A stretch of DNA of 64,000 bases, taken from the NCBI GenBank assembly GCA_964568735.1, contig CAZMRF010000009.1:1-64000 (forward strand). The letters are read 5' to 3'. Both the position numbers and the translations under genes were made by a program. Position 1 is the first letter of the stretch. Each line of letters opens with the position of its first letter. Positions 44,733-55,300 of this stretch are shown here, in pieces. The stretch is from CAZMRF01 sp964568735 (lineage in GTDB: Bacteria > Acidobacteriota > Polarisedimenticolia > JACPZX01). The notes below the pieces were generated by a model. It saw nothing but the letters and a program-made list of their open reading frames with translations, searched no databases and was not told the DNA's origin.

Positions 44733-44975
44733 ATGAAACGCACGAATCTTGTGCTTGATGAGGAAATGCTGGAAGAAGCGCTCCGGCTCAGCGGGGAGCG
44801 AACCTACTCCGCGGCCGTCGACCTCGCCCTGAAGGAGTTCGTCCGGCGGGCGCGAGCCGAGCGCATCCTCGAGCTTGCCGGGGCGGGCCAATGGCTTGGC
44901 GATCTAGGCGATATGCGGGGCGACTGGACCGTCGGTGAGCGAAGGACGAGGGGGCGTCGGCGTGGTTCTCGTTGA
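44733..44975 (+). CDS. VapB-type antitoxin
   Basis: About 80 residues. MKRTNLVLDEEMLEEALRLS then RTYSAAVDLALKEFVRRARA is the VapB/DUF2191 type of short ribbon-helix-helix antitoxin. A tail rich in Gly, Asp and Arg follows, which would bind the toxin. Two in-frame ATGs, at 44727 and 44733, compete. The second is preferred because family members begin with M-(K)-R-T-N-L and because it falls on the predicted transcription start. The gene overlaps the toxin frame by about 40 bases (or 14 with the toxin's later GTG). Confidence 0.85.
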   Translation: MKRTNLVLDEEMLEEALRLSGERTYSAAVDLALKEFVRRARAERILELAGAGQWLGDLGDMRGDWTVGERRTRGRRRGSR

Positions 44976-45357
44976 CACATCGGTCTGGATCGAGGTCTTT
45001 CGCAAGCGCGCGAGGCTTCGGCTCGAGAGCGTCGTGGAGTTCGATGAGATCGTGACCTGCCTTCCGGTAGTCCACGAAGTCCTACAGGGTTTTCACGATG
45101 ATCGAGCCTACGCAACGGCACGCGACGCCATGCTGGCGCTGCCGATCGTGGAATCCCCCCTTCGACGGGAGGTCTTCCTGGAGGCCACCGAGCTCTACCG
45201 GCGGGCGCGGCGCTCGGGACGCACCATTCGCTCGGGGGTGGACTGCCTGATCGCAGCCTGCGCGATTCGCAACGCGCTCACGGTGCTCCACCACGACAGG
45301 GACTACGACAGAATCGCAGAGGTTTCAGGGCTCCAGTCGCGCCCCCTCCGGCCGTAA
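44935..45357 (+). CDS. VapC PIN-domain toxin
   Basis: A 140-residue (or 131 from GTG 44962) PIN ribonuclease. The acidic active site is complete: VLVDTSVWIEVF, then VVHEVLQGF, SGVDCLIAACAI and LHHDRDYDRIAEVSG. VapC toxins cut tRNA or rRNA; the target of this one is unknown. GTG at 44962 (VVLVDTSVW) fits the usual family start better than GTG at 44935. It forms an operon with the overlapping VapB-type gene. Confidence 0.9.
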   Translation: MSEGRGGVGVVLVDTSVWIEVFRKRARLRLESVVEFDEIVTCLPVVHEVLQGFHDDRAYATARDAMLALPIVESPLRREVFLEATELYRRARRSGRTIRSGVDCLIAACAIRNALTVLHHDRDYDRIAEVSGLQSRPLRP

Positions 45358-45448
45358 GGGCCTCCTCAGCCAGCGGACTCGCCGTTTGTGGTCCATTCAG
45401 TCGAATGCCCGGGCTCCCTCTTCTACAGAGGGCCGGGGCCGCCCATCC

Positions 45449-45477
45449 TTGACCATTATTTTCTCGGTAGATAGCAT
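45449..45477 (+). promoter_or_regulatory. promoter candidate for the sigma/kinase/CHAT cluster
   Basis: TTGACC (45449-45454), a 17-base spacer and TAGCAT (45472-45477), in an unusually AT-rich patch of the 233-base gap upstream of the sigma-factor gene. It could equally be a housekeeping promoter or one recognised by the cluster's own sigma factor. Confidence 0.5.
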
Positions 45478-45590
45478 GCGGCTGATTCTGTATACGAAGC
45501 TGCAAGGTCGCCCGCGATGAGTCGGACCACGCCCGGGGGCCTGAAATGCCCCGGCTGCGTGCTCACCGGAGCGTCGTCGGATGGGGTGCG

Positions 45591-46196
45591 ATGCACGACT
45601 CGAGGCACGCGGACAAGTCCCCGCCGGCCGGGCAGCTGGAAGCCCTCTCCACAGCAGATCTCTTCGCCCGTGTGCGGGCGGGCGAGCCCGGCGCCCGCGA
45701 CGCGCTCTTCCGCCGCTCCTACCCCGCGCTCCTTCGATGGGCCACCGGCCGCCTCCCTCCGTGGGCCCGCGGCTCCGTCAGGACCGATGACCTTGTGCAA
45801 ATCACCTTCCTGAAAGCGTTAGGTCATCTGGAGAGCTTCGAGCCGAGCCACCCTGGCGCCTTCCTGGCCTATCTCAGGAAGATCCTCGCGAACGCCATCG
45901 TCGAGGAGATCAGGAAGGCCGGGAGGCACCCGGCGCCGGACTCTCTCGAGGATCAGGTGCCTGGAACCGACCCTTCACCGCTGCAGGAGCTGATCGGGAA
46001 GGAAGCGCTCGACCGGTACGAGCGGGTCCTGAACAGCCTTCCAGCGGATCAGCAGGAAGCGGTGATACTGCGAATCGAGCTTGGAATGAAGTACCGCGAG
46101 ATCGCGGAGGCAACGCAGTGCGACAGCCTCTCGACGGCGAGGATGAGAGTCGTACGGGGGCTCGTTCGGATCGCCGAGGAGCTCGATGCGAGATGA
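45591..46196 (+). CDS. ECF-type RNA polymerase sigma factor
   Basis: A 201-residue group-4 sigma factor. Region 2 is seen in LFRRSYPALLRWATGRLPPW through DDLVQITFLKALGHLESFEP, and region 4 in NSLPADQQEAVILRIELGMK followed by YREIAEATQCDSLSTARMRV. There is no anti-sigma gene; instead the next gene, a Ser/Thr kinase, overlaps by 11 bases, as in ECF groups thought to be controlled by phosphorylation. ATG 45591 is preferred; the frame is open to 45546. It probably directs transcription of part of this cluster or of a remote regulon. Confidence 0.88.
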   Translation: MHDSRHADKSPPAGQLEALSTADLFARVRAGEPGARDALFRRSYPALLRWATGRLPPWARGSVRTDDLVQITFLKALGHLESFEPSHPGAFLAYLRKILANAIVEEIRKAGRHPAPDSLEDQVPGTDPSPLQELIGKEALDRYERVLNSLPADQQEAVILRIELGMKYREIAEATQCDSLSTARMRVVRGLVRIAEELDAR

Positions 46197-47968
46197 CCTG
46201 GATCGGGTGACTCGGATCGCCGGGGCCATCTCGGACGGCGCACCCGTGGACTGGAAGGCCGAGGCCTCGGCCGAGCCGGATCTGGCGCGGAGGCTCGACA
46301 GCCTGCGCATCCTCGAATCCATCGCGGCCTTCCACCAGACGCCCGCCGAGCCGGAGCAGCTCGACGAGCCCCTTCCAGCGGACGAGCGCCACGCCGAGGT
46401 GAGGGACCTCAGCGGGGAGCCGACCATCGGGCTCCATCCGTCGGAGCATGCCGGAGGCGGAGCGCTGATGTCCGAATGGGGTCATCTACAGATCGTCTCG
46501 AAGATAGGTGAAGGAGCCTGTGGCGAGGTGTTCCGGGCCCACGACCCGAGACTGGGGAAGGACCTCGCGCTCAAGCTCATGCGATCGGACGTGAAGATGG
46601 ATCCCCGCCGGTTCCTGCGAGAGGCGCGACGGCTCGCGCGGGTGCGGCACCGCAATGTCCTCGTCGTGCACGGTGCCGCGGAATCCGGAGGTCGCGTGGG
46701 CCTCTGGACCGATCTGCTCGAGGGAGAGACCCTCGAGGAGAGGCTGCGCCGCGAAGGGCGCTTCGGACAGGATGAGGTGGCGGCGATAGGGACCGATCTG
46801 TGCCGGGCCCTCGCCGCCGTCCATGGCGCCGGCCTCGTTCACAGGGACGTCAAGACCTCGAACATCATGCGCGAAGAGGGCGGCCAGATCGTCCTCATGG
46901 ACTTCAGCGCCGCGGCGGAGCTGCCCGGCTCCGGCAGCCGCTCGNNNNNNNNNNGAGCCGGTCACCGGAACGCCGCTCTTCATGGCCCCGGAGGTCCTGG
47001 AGGGGCGGGAGGCGGACAGGGCCTCCGACATCTACTCCCTGGGCGTGGTCCTCTACCGTCTGCTCTCCGGCCGGTTTCCGATCCAGGCTGGGAACTTCAG
47101 GGAGCTGAAGCAGGCGCACAGGGAGGGGAAGGTGCTCCCCCTGCTCGACGCCAGGCCGGACACGCACCCGGCCCTCGCCCGCGTCGTGGAGAAGGCTCTC
47201 TCGCCGGATCCTGCCGATCGATACCGGACGGCCGGCGAAATGCAGAGGGCCCTCTCCGCGGCGACCGGCCGGCCCTCGATCGAGCCGCACGCTCACGACC
47301 GGCTGTGGCGCGTGACCCTTGCCCTCGCGGCGGTCGTGGCATTGCTGGCGGGGACCTACGCCCTTCGCATCTGGCTCGCTCCCGCCCCGCTCCAGGTGGA
47401 TGCATCGTTCTACCGTGTGCCGGCGAAGGAGCCCTCGACCCAGGATCGGCTCCTCCCGGGCGGCCGGCTCGAAGTCGGGGATCAGGTATTCCTCGAAGTC
47501 CGGCCCTCGGCCGAGATCCACGTCTACGTCCTCAACGAGGACGCCGGGGGCCGCGTCGTCGTCATGTTTCCGCTTCCGAGCCTCGACCTGAAGAACCCGC
47601 TCGAGCCGGGCGTTCTGCACCGGCTCCCGGGGCCTGTTCAGGGTGTGGAGAAGTACTGGGACATGGGAGGCGCCCGCGGCCGGGAGTCCTTCCTGGTGAT
47701 CGCCTCACGCACGAGGCTCACGGGATTCGAGGAGAGCCTCGGGGAGACGAGGAGGGCGGACGCGGGGGACGGGATCGAGATCGAGCGGGCCGAAGCCGAG
47801 ATCAGAACGATCCTGCGCGGGGTCGAGGGACTCTCCGATGCGGCCTCCAGCGGAGCGGCCCATGAGAAACGGCGACTCTCCAGCCTGACGCGAGGGCTCG
47901 TCGGCCAGGCCGCCGCAGGCGATGGGGTCTGGATGTGGATGATCGAGCTGGAGAACGCGGGCCCTTGA
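46186..47968 (+). CDS. Ser/Thr protein kinase with DUF4384 sensor domain (interrupted by an assembly gap)
   Basis: About 590 residues in two frames joined across ten Ns (46945-46954). A 90-residue N-terminal region with similarity to sigma-associated kinase leaders comes first. The kinase domain has GEGACGEVF, LALKLM, HRDVKTSN and MDFSAA (DFS instead of DFG), then TGTPLFMAPEVL after the gap. A membrane helix (VTLALAAVVALLAGTYALRI) leads to a periplasmic DUF4384 domain (GRLEVGDQVFLEVRPSAEIH; YVLNEDAGGRVVVMFPLP). The frame change is explained by the gap not being a multiple of three in the placeholder, so the gene is probably intact. It overlaps the sigma gene upstream; the CHAT gene follows at once. 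Confidence 0.88.
46945..46954. other. assembly gap (10 N)
   Basis: Ten Ns inside the kinase activation segment. Codon phases on the two sides differ by ten bases, so the true gap is a multiple of three if the gene is intact; its length is unknown. Confidence 0.98.
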
Positions 47969-48006
47969 GCGCGCCTCCCTGTCACTCCGATCGGGATGAG
48001 CGGGTG

Positions 48007-51000
48007 ATGCGCAGGAGAGTTGCCCACGCGCTCCACGCTCCGGCGGCGCTCGCTATCCTGATGCTCGCCCTGGTCTCCAGCGCCGGACCCGGCATGGAGG
48101 CGGTTGCCGCCCCGGGTGAGACGCAGCTCGATCCCGCAGCCTCGAAGCGGATCGAGGAAGTCAGGCGGCTCGTCAAGGAGAGCGGTCATCCGGACGAGGC
48201 CCAGGAAAGCGCGAGGCGTCTCGTCGCCGATCTGGAGAAGGCCTTCGGCCCGGGCTCGCTCGAGACCGCCGAAGCCCTCGATGTTCTCTCCGAGTCCCTC
48301 TGGCGCGCAGGTGTGGCAGGCGCGCCCGAGGCCAGGGAGGCGGCCGAGCGCGCCGTGCGGATCAAGGAGGGGTTGGCGGGGCTGAGCCCCCTGCGGCTGG
48401 CCGCGAGCGTGTCGAACCTGGGATGGGCCGTCCGTGTCGGCGGCAGCCTCGCGGAATCCAGACCGCACTTCGAGCGCGCGCTCGCCCTGAGGGAGGAGGC
48501 TCTCGGCCCGGATCACATCGAGGTGGGATGGAGCCTCGAGGCCCTCGGCTCGCTTCTCGACGAGCTGGGCGACTACGGATCCGCGAGGCCCCACCTGGAG
48601 CGAGCGCTTCGCATCGCCGAGCTTCGATGGGGCGCCGGCCACCACGAGCTGGCGCCGAGCCTCTACACGCTGGCCGGACTGCTCCTGAATACCGGCGAGT
48701 ACGCACAGGCTGCTGCGCGCCACGAGGAGGCCCTCTCGATCGAGCGCCGCGAGCATCCCGAGGGACACTTCCACACGGCGTGGGTCCTCAACGGCCTCGC
48801 CAACGTCCTCAAGACCACGGGCCGGCTCGGGGAGGCCCGCGCGAGCTACGAGGAATCGCTCGCGATCGCCCGCGCCGGGCTCTCGGCCAACGATCCCTTC
48901 CTGGACTCCTCCCTCAACAATCTCGCGCTCCTGCTGGAGGAGACGGGCGATCTCGTGGAGGCGAGGAGGATGATGGGCGAAATCCTCGCCCGCAGGCAGG
49001 CAGCGCCCGATCCGGATCTGCGGATGCTCGCGCAGAGCGAGATCAACCTCGCGAAGCTGCTCATCCAGCTCGGCGAGTACGGCGATGCGCGAGGGCTGCT
49101 CGAGAGCGCCCTTGCGAGGAGGGAGGCGGTCCTTCCAGCCGAGCACCCCGAGATAGCGACCTGCCATCTGTACCTCGCGGATCTGCTGTCGCTCACCGGC
49201 GAGCTTGATCTCGCCGAGCGCCACTATGCCAGGGCACGCGAGATCACGAGCGTCACATTGGGCGAGTCGCACGCCGACGTCGCGCGCGTGATGGCAGGGC
49301 AGGCAGCCAACCGGGTCCGGATGGGGCGCGCGGTCTCCGCGGGTGCCCTCTACCGGCGCGCGCTCGACGTGATGCGCGAAGCGCTGGGAGCGCGGCATCC
49401 GGAGGTGGCGGCGATCGAGATCGCTCTTGCGAGCGCGCTCGCCGGCACGGAGACCGGCCCCCTCCCCCGCGATCTCCTGGCGGATGCAGAGAGCATCTAC
49501 TCCGAGTCGCTGGGGCCGGGCCACCCGAGGCTCGCGGCCGCGCGCGCCACTCTGGCCCGTGTGGCGGCCCGGGAGGGGAGCACCGAGGAGTCGCTGGAGG
49601 CGGCGCTGTCGGCGGAGCAGATAGGAAGGGATCAGGTGAGGCTGACGGCGCAGTTCCTCCCCGAGGGGCTGGCGCTCCGCTACGCGGCCCTCAGGGAGCC
49701 GGGACTGGACATCGCGTTGGGGCTCGCGGCCGAGGGGCTGCCCCCCGAGGGCAGGCGAACGGTTCTCGACGCGGTGGTCCGCTCACGGGCCCTGATCCTC
49801 GACGAGATGGTCTCGCGTCGCGCGGCGGCGCATGCGTCGAGCGACCCGGCGACGGCGAAGCTCTGGGAGTCCTACGCCGCAGCCAGCGCGCGCCTGGCCT
49901 ATCTCGTGGTGACGGGCCCGGCCGGCGTGCATCCCGGCGGCTACCCGAAGCTGCTGGATGAGTCCCGGCGTGAGAAGGAGAAGGCGGCGGAGGCTCTCGC
50001 GAAGGCCAGCGCGGCCTTCAGGGCCGACGAGGCGGCCGGCGGGATCGGCCTCGAGGCGGTCGAGAAGAGCCTGCCCCCCCGGAGCGCCCTGGTCGCCTTC
50101 TCGGTCTACGAGACGACGGATCCCCGGACCCGATCCTGGGGTGCGGAGGTGCCGCGCGCCTGCCTGGCCTTCGTGCTCAGGGAGGGAGACCGGAATCCCG
50201 CGGTCGTACCGCTGGGCGATGCGGCCCGCATCGATCGTCTCGTGGCGGCCTGGCGCGGTGAGGTCGCCTCCGAGAGGCTCCGGCGCGGCGAGGCGGGAGA
50301 CGAGAAGCGCTATCGGGTCGAGGCGGCGGCGCTGCGCGAGGCAGTCTGGGATCCTGTCGCGTCCCACCTCGAGGGTGCGGATCTGATCTTCGTCGTACCC
50401 GCCGGGCCGCTGAACCTGGTCAATCTCTCGGCCCTGCCCATCGGTCGCTCGGGATACCTGGTCGAGAAGGGCCCCCTCATCCAATACGTCTCGGCGGAGC
50501 GGGATCTCACGCGCCCGGCGGCTCGCGCCGGCACTCGCATGGGTCTCCTCGCCGTGGGCGGCGTCTCATTCGACGGACCCCTCGAGCCTGGCGCCGGCTC
50601 CACCGGCGCGCTCGCGCCGGCCGCGGCGGCTCCGGCCGTCAGCGGAGCCTCGCGCGCTCCCGGTCCGATCGGCCGGGGAGCCTGCGCCGCTCTGGAGAGC
50701 GAGCGCTTCCCCGACCTGCCCGCCACCGCCGAGGAGGTGCGTGAGGTGGCCCGGATCTGGCGGCTCGCGGCAGAAGATCAGGCTCCTCCGTCACGAAGCG
50801 GCACTGCCGGGGCATGGGGCCCGGCCGCGGTGATCGAAGGGCGCGAGGCGACCGAGAAGGCTTTCAGGGAGCAGGCGCCGGGAAAGCGTGTCGTGCATCT
50901 CGCGACGCACGGGTTTTTCCTGGGGGAGCGCTGCGCGGCGGCGGGCCGCGGGGCCCGGGGCGTCACGGGGCTCAGCTCCCCGGGGGGCGCGAGCATGCCT

Positions 51001-51447
51001 CTGTCGGCGGAGAGCTCGCTCCTCTTCACGGGCGTCGCCCTGGCCGGGGCCAACCAGCGAAGCCGCGCCGCGTCCGGAGAGACCGACGCGATCCTGACCG
51101 CCGAGGAGATCGCCTCGATGGATCTCTCGGGGGTGGAGTGGGCTGTTCTCTCGGCGTGCGACACGGGCGCCGGACTCCTTCGCGCGGACGAGGGGGTCTT
51201 CGGCCTGCGGCGGGCCTTCCAGGTGGCGGGCGCGGCCACCGTCATCATGAGCCTCTGGCCGGTGCGCGACGAGGACGCGCGGGAGTGGATGGTCGCGCTC
51301 TACAGGACGAGGCTCCTCGACGGAGCGACGACGGCGGAGGCCATCCGTCAGGCCTCATCAACTGTGCTCCGCCGCCGCAGGGAGGGAGGGGCCAGCACGC
51401 ATCCCTTCCACTGGGCGGCCTTCGTGGGCGCAGGGGACTGGCGTTGA
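48007..51447 (+). CDS. exported TPR-CHAT caspase-like protease
   Basis: About 1146 residues. The leader is LHAPAALAILMLALVSSAGP. TPR units run from about residue 110 to 560 (e.g. SLEALGSLLDELGDYGSARP; AWVLNGLANVLKTTGRLGEA). A linker and then a CHAT domain occupy the C-terminal 450 residues, with the caspase-type dyad visible as HLATHGFFLG (His near 968) and LSACDTGAGLL (Cys near 1050), and the family ending THPFHWAAFVGAGDW. CHAT proteases are cysteine peptidases related to caspases and separase, known in several bacterial immune and signalling systems. The start could be ATG 48007, GTG 48004, or TTG 47965 overlapping the kinase stop. It is encoded directly behind the sigma factor and kinase. 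Confidence 0.92.
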   Translation: MRRRVAHALHAPAALAILMLALVSSAGPGMEAVAAPGETQLDPAASKRIEEVRRLVKESGHPDEAQESARRLVADLEKAFGPGSLETAEALDVLSESLWRAGVAGAPEAREAAERAVRIKEGLAGLSPLRLAASVSNLGWAVRVGGSLAESRPHFERALALREEALGPDHIEVGWSLEALGSLLDELGDYGSARPHLERALRIAELRWGAGHHELAPSLYTLAGLLLNTGEYAQAAARHEEALSIERREHPEGHFHTAWVLNGLANVLKTTGRLGEARASYEESLAIARAGLSANDPFLDSSLNNLALLLEETGDLVEARRMMGEILARRQAAPDPDLRMLAQSEINLAKLLIQLGEYGDARGLLESALARREAVLPAEHPEIATCHLYLADLLSLTGELDLAERHYARAREITSVTLGESHADVARVMAGQAANRVRMGRAVSAGALYRRALDVMREALGARHPEVAAIEIALASALAGTETGPLPRDLLADAESIYSESLGPGHPRLAAARATLARVAAREGSTEESLEAALSAEQIGRDQVRLTAQFLPEGLALRYAALREPGLDIALGLAAEGLPPEGRRTVLDAVVRSRALILDEMVSRRAAAHASSDPATAKLWESYAAASARLAYLVVTGPAGVHPGGYPKLLDESRREKEKAAEALAKASAAFRADEAAGGIGLEAVEKSLPPRSALVAFSVYETTDPRTRSWGAEVPRACLAFVLREGDRNPAVVPLGDAARIDRLVAAWRGEVASERLRRGEAGDEKRYRVEAAALREAVWDPVASHLEGADLIFVVPAGPLNLVNLSALPIGRSGYLVEKGPLIQYVSAERDLTRPAARAGTRMGLLAVGGVSFDGPLEPGAGSTGALAPAAAAPAVSGASRAPGPIGRGACAALESERFPDLPATAEEVREVARIWRLAAEDQAPPSRSGTAGAWGPAAVIEGREATEKAFREQAPGKRVVHLATHGFFLGERCAAAGRGARGVTGLSSPGGASMPLSAESSLLFTGVALAGANQRSRAASGETDAILTAEEIASMDLSGVEWAVLSACDTGAGLLRADEGVFGLRRAFQVAGAATVIMSLWPVRDEDAREWMVALYRTRLLDGATTAEAIRQASSTVLRRRREGGASTHPFHWAAFVGAGDWR

Positions 51448-51569
51448 GAGATCCTGCGAGCGGCAGGTCAGAAGCTGGTGGATCGACAGGTTCCACGAAT
51501 CGTGTGAAGGGATCGGATCGAATAACCAGACCCGGCCAAATCCGGGGACCACGTCATGGAGGATCGGGA

Positions 51570-52355
51570 ATGCGCTCGAGAATGTCCGCGCGTGGAATGC
51601 AGGTGATGCTCGTCCTGGCTGCGGCCTTCATCACGTGGGGGTGCTGTGACTGGTGCCCTGAAAAACAGACCGCTCAGCCACCCCCGAAGCTCCGCGTGGC
51701 TCTCAAGCACGAGTGCGTGGGGGCCTGGGTCCCCATCAACAACACCTTCGTGACGTCGGACCCAGCCAAGATGTGGAACGGCGTCCTGGTGCAGCTCGGC
51801 AGTTACGAGGACATCCCGGACAAGTTCGAGTACGTGAGGTTCTCATCGGGGGGGAATGAGGTCGCGAAACTGACGAGTGGGACCTTCAAATGGCTGAACA
51901 TCGTGCCGGGCAATGTGATCCCGGCCCCGATGAACCCAATCCACGTAGCTGTCCTGATGCCCCCGAGCGGGACGCCCTGCAGCACTGTCGAGAGCTGCGC
52001 CGGGACGGCCGGCTGCACCGTGGATCCGAACCACCCGACTCTCGATCTCACGAAGTGCTTCCGCCAGGAGAAGATCCACATGGACATGACCGTGGAGGCA
52101 ATCCTCACGCTCTGGACGAGGCCCCACGGGTACAGGGTCAAGGCGGAGGCCGTCAGCATCGACGCGTCGCATCCGGCGGGGGTCATGAGCTACGAGTTCC
52201 AGCTCGATGAAGAAATGCAGATCGAAGCGTACGACTCGGGTGGCAACATGCTGGCCGGCTTCCCGCTGGCTCCGGGCAAGGTGGATCTGGTGGAGGTCGT
52301 GCAGACGGGAGGTGTCGATCACGGCGGATTGCACTCGCCTCCGTGGCCCAGGTAG
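51570..52355 (+). CDS. lipoprotein of unknown function
   Basis: A 261-residue protein with a short leader ending in a cysteine pair (VLAAAFITWGCCDWCPEKQT), probably a lipoprotein although the lipobox is atypical. The mature part has beta-rich stretches (LRVALKHECVGAWVPINNTF; MWNGVLVQLGSYEDIPDKFE) and several Cys that may pair (SGTPCSTVESCAGTAGCTVD). I do not recognise the family. The ATG follows GGAGG at seven bases. It lies 122 bases after the CHAT gene and 42 before the secreted protease, same strand, so it probably belongs to the same transcription unit. Confidence 0.7.
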   Translation: MRSRMSARGMQVMLVLAAAFITWGCCDWCPEKQTAQPPPKLRVALKHECVGAWVPINNTFVTSDPAKMWNGVLVQLGSYEDIPDKFEYVRFSSGGNEVAKLTSGTFKWLNIVPGNVIPAPMNPIHVAVLMPPSGTPCSTVESCAGTAGCTVDPNHPTLDLTKCFRQEKIHMDMTVEAILTLWTRPHGYRVKAEAVSIDASHPAGVMSYEFQLDEEMQIEAYDSGGNMLAGFPLAPGKVDLVEVVQTGGVDHGGLHSPPWPR

Positions 52356-52397
52356 CAGAGGCGAACGACACCATCAGCCCCAGGTCAGGAGAACCGG

Positions 52398-55300
52398 ATG
52401 TTGCGTGACCTCAGCCCGAGAGATCGCCTTCGCAGGAGAGTCGTCCCCGGCGCCGCCGGTCTGGCGATTCTCCTGCTCTTCCCGGCCGGCGAAGGGTGTG
52501 AGCCGGCCTTGGCCGCCCCGGCCGGGGGAGAGTTCATCGTCAACGCGGCCACGCTGGGCCACCAGGGCGCCGCCGCGGTCGCAGGCGACAAGGCGGGCGG
52601 ATTCATCGTCGTCTGGGAGAGCACGGAGGCAGGGGGTTATTACAAGGACATCTTCATGCGGCGCTTCGACTCGGCCGGCGTCACCTCCGGCCCCGATGTG
52701 CGGGTGAACACCTACACGACGGGTTCCCAATCCCGGCCCTCCGTGGCCTCCGACTCGAACGGCCGTTTCGTCGTGGTCTGGGACGGCCCTCGCCATGACG
52801 GCTCGCTCACCGGGGTCTTCGGTCAGCGCTTCGACAGCAGCAGCGCAAAGGTGGGCGTTGAGTTCATGGTGAACCCGTGGACGACCAGTGACCAGATCCG
52901 TCCCGCAGTTGCCATGAACACGATGGGTGCGTTCACGGTGGTCTGGGAGGGCTTCGGCCGGGACGGCTCGGCCACGGAAGTCTACGGTCAGCGCTACGAC
53001 CCCAATGGCGCAGAGGCAGGGGGTGATTTCCTCGTGAACGACCACACGGCGGACTGGCAGGGGATCGTGGATGTCGGACTGGCCGATATCCCGTCCAATT
53101 TCGTCGTGGTGTGGACCAGCGGCAGCGAGGATGCGAACGTGCCGGCCGCGAACGCGCTGGGCTACATGACACATCCCGATGGGTCAAGCTTCGGAGTCTT
53201 CAAGAAGGCCTTCAAGTACACTGGCCTTGTCGATCCACGCGAGGTACAGGCGAACTCCTACTGGACGGGCTTCCAGGGGCGACCTCGAATCTCGATCGGG
53301 AATGGGGGGGACTTCATCGTCGTCTGGCAGAGCGGCAGGTTTGAGAACGGTCCCGACGGCTCCGGAGGGGGGATCTCCGCACGTTATTTCGCTCTCAATG
53401 GAGGCGCCGCGGACGAGTTCCAGGTGAACGCCTACGCCACGGGCATTCAGAGCTGGCCGGACGTCGCCATGGATCCGAATGCGCAGAGTTTCGTAGTGGT
53501 CTGGACAGGGTTGGGCGAGGGCGGACCTGGAGTCTTCGGCCGGCGCTTCAAGACCGCATCGAGCCCCCTCGGTTGCGACTTCCCGGTAAAGACCATGGCC
53601 TCCGGTCCGCTCTCCTCGGCCCGAGTGGCGATGACCGGAGAGTGCAGCTTCGTCTCCGTATGGACGAGCGGAGCCAGGGAAGTCGACGGCGACGACGGCT
53701 CGGCGGGGGGGATTCTCGCGCGCGTGTTCGGGAAGCCGGGCGGCACATGCGCGGCCAGGGACGGAGCCTACTGCTGCCCCAAGCCCGCCTACACGGGTAC
53801 AGCCCCCTACACGCCGACCCTGAAGTGCCTCGTCAGGTGGGCCGGGATCGTGGGCGCCCCCTCCATCGACTGTCCCGAGAGCCTGTGTTCATCCAGGTTC
53901 GCCGCGAAGGATTTCCACACGATGCTCAACGAGCGCCACGCCCGCGCCAGTGATGCGATCTGGGACCCGAACGCCGCCATCAAACTGGTGACCGCGACGT
54001 CGACACTCCAGCAGCTCTCGATCGACGACCTGGATTTCGCCGCCGGCGGCTCGAAGGGGAGCCGAGGCGATATACGCATGGTGGCGTTCGCCTCGGAGAC
54101 GGCGGCCTGCAAGGACCCCAACGGCAACTGGATCGAGGTCTGCTCCGCGGCGGACTGCACGAGCAACGCGAACTGCGGAGCAGGCATCCACTGCTTCATA
54201 CCGGCAGGCGCGCCTGCGGGAACCTCCGGGAAGTGCGAGTGCGCCTCCGGTGGCATCTGCGGGCCCGGCACCGGCAAGTGCGTCCATGCCTACCAGCCGC
54301 TCGGGAACGGGTGCATCTCCAAGGAGCTTCGGGACACCTGGGTCTGCGCCGACTGCCAGTGGTTCCAGGCAACCGGGGCGCCTCCCTGCCCGGAGCTATG
54401 GAACCCCCCTTCCCCCTCGTGTCCCGCGCGGGATCCGAATCGTTCGGAGCCTGAAGGGATCCTGGCCGTGAGCGCGAACCATGTCCTCACGGAGAGCTAC
54501 AAACCTATGAATGGGCATGTCGGGGTCGCCGTCATCGGGAGCCCCACCTACCCATGGCTCCTCGTGCCCGATCCCCAGGACGACTGCGGTCCCTGCGATT
54601 CTGAATGCATTCGCGACGAGGGCACGCTCGCCCACGAGCTGGGTCATGTCTTCTCCATTCCGGACGACCCCAATTTCGATATCTACGATCCGAACATCAG
54701 CCGGGCCTATCTCACCGGGATTGGGAGCGGCCTTTGCAAAGCCCAGGCTGCATTCAAGGTGCCCCCGGTGCCATCCGGCGATTCAACCGCTGGCTGGTCC
54801 GAGGAGCGCATCGAGTACTTCACAGAGTTGATCGGGGACGCCGGGTCGAAGCACCCCTACCTCGACATCGAGAAGGTCCGTTTCTCGCTCGGAGGCATGA
54901 GGCCCGGCGCCTCGGCAGTCCCTCGATCCCTCTCGATCAGCATCGGCCTGGCAGGCCTCCTGCCTCCCTGGAAGGGAACCCTCGGCTTCCTGATCTACCT
55001 CGACACGGACGGGGATGCTCACACAGGGTGCGACCCGCCCGGCGGCAAGACATTCCTCATGGCCGGCACCGAGCGGGTCATCAAGGTGAATGTGGACTAC
55101 GACAGGGAGGCCTCCAAGAAGGATGCCCCTCAGTTCACCGCGAGCGCTTCCGTGCTCGGCTGCAATCGGGACAGGCATGCGCTCCGAACTCTGCGGGCGG
55201 CCCGAGACTCGCTGCAAGCCAGCGCGAGGATCGTCTACATCGAGCGAGACGGCAGAGCCTCCGGTGGGGAGGGGCCGGACAGGCTCCCCATCCGTTCGGA

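Noticed and set aside
47638..49524. 628-residue minus-strand frame opposite the kinase and CHAT genes
   Set aside because: Shadow frame with no motif; plus-strand domains are certain.
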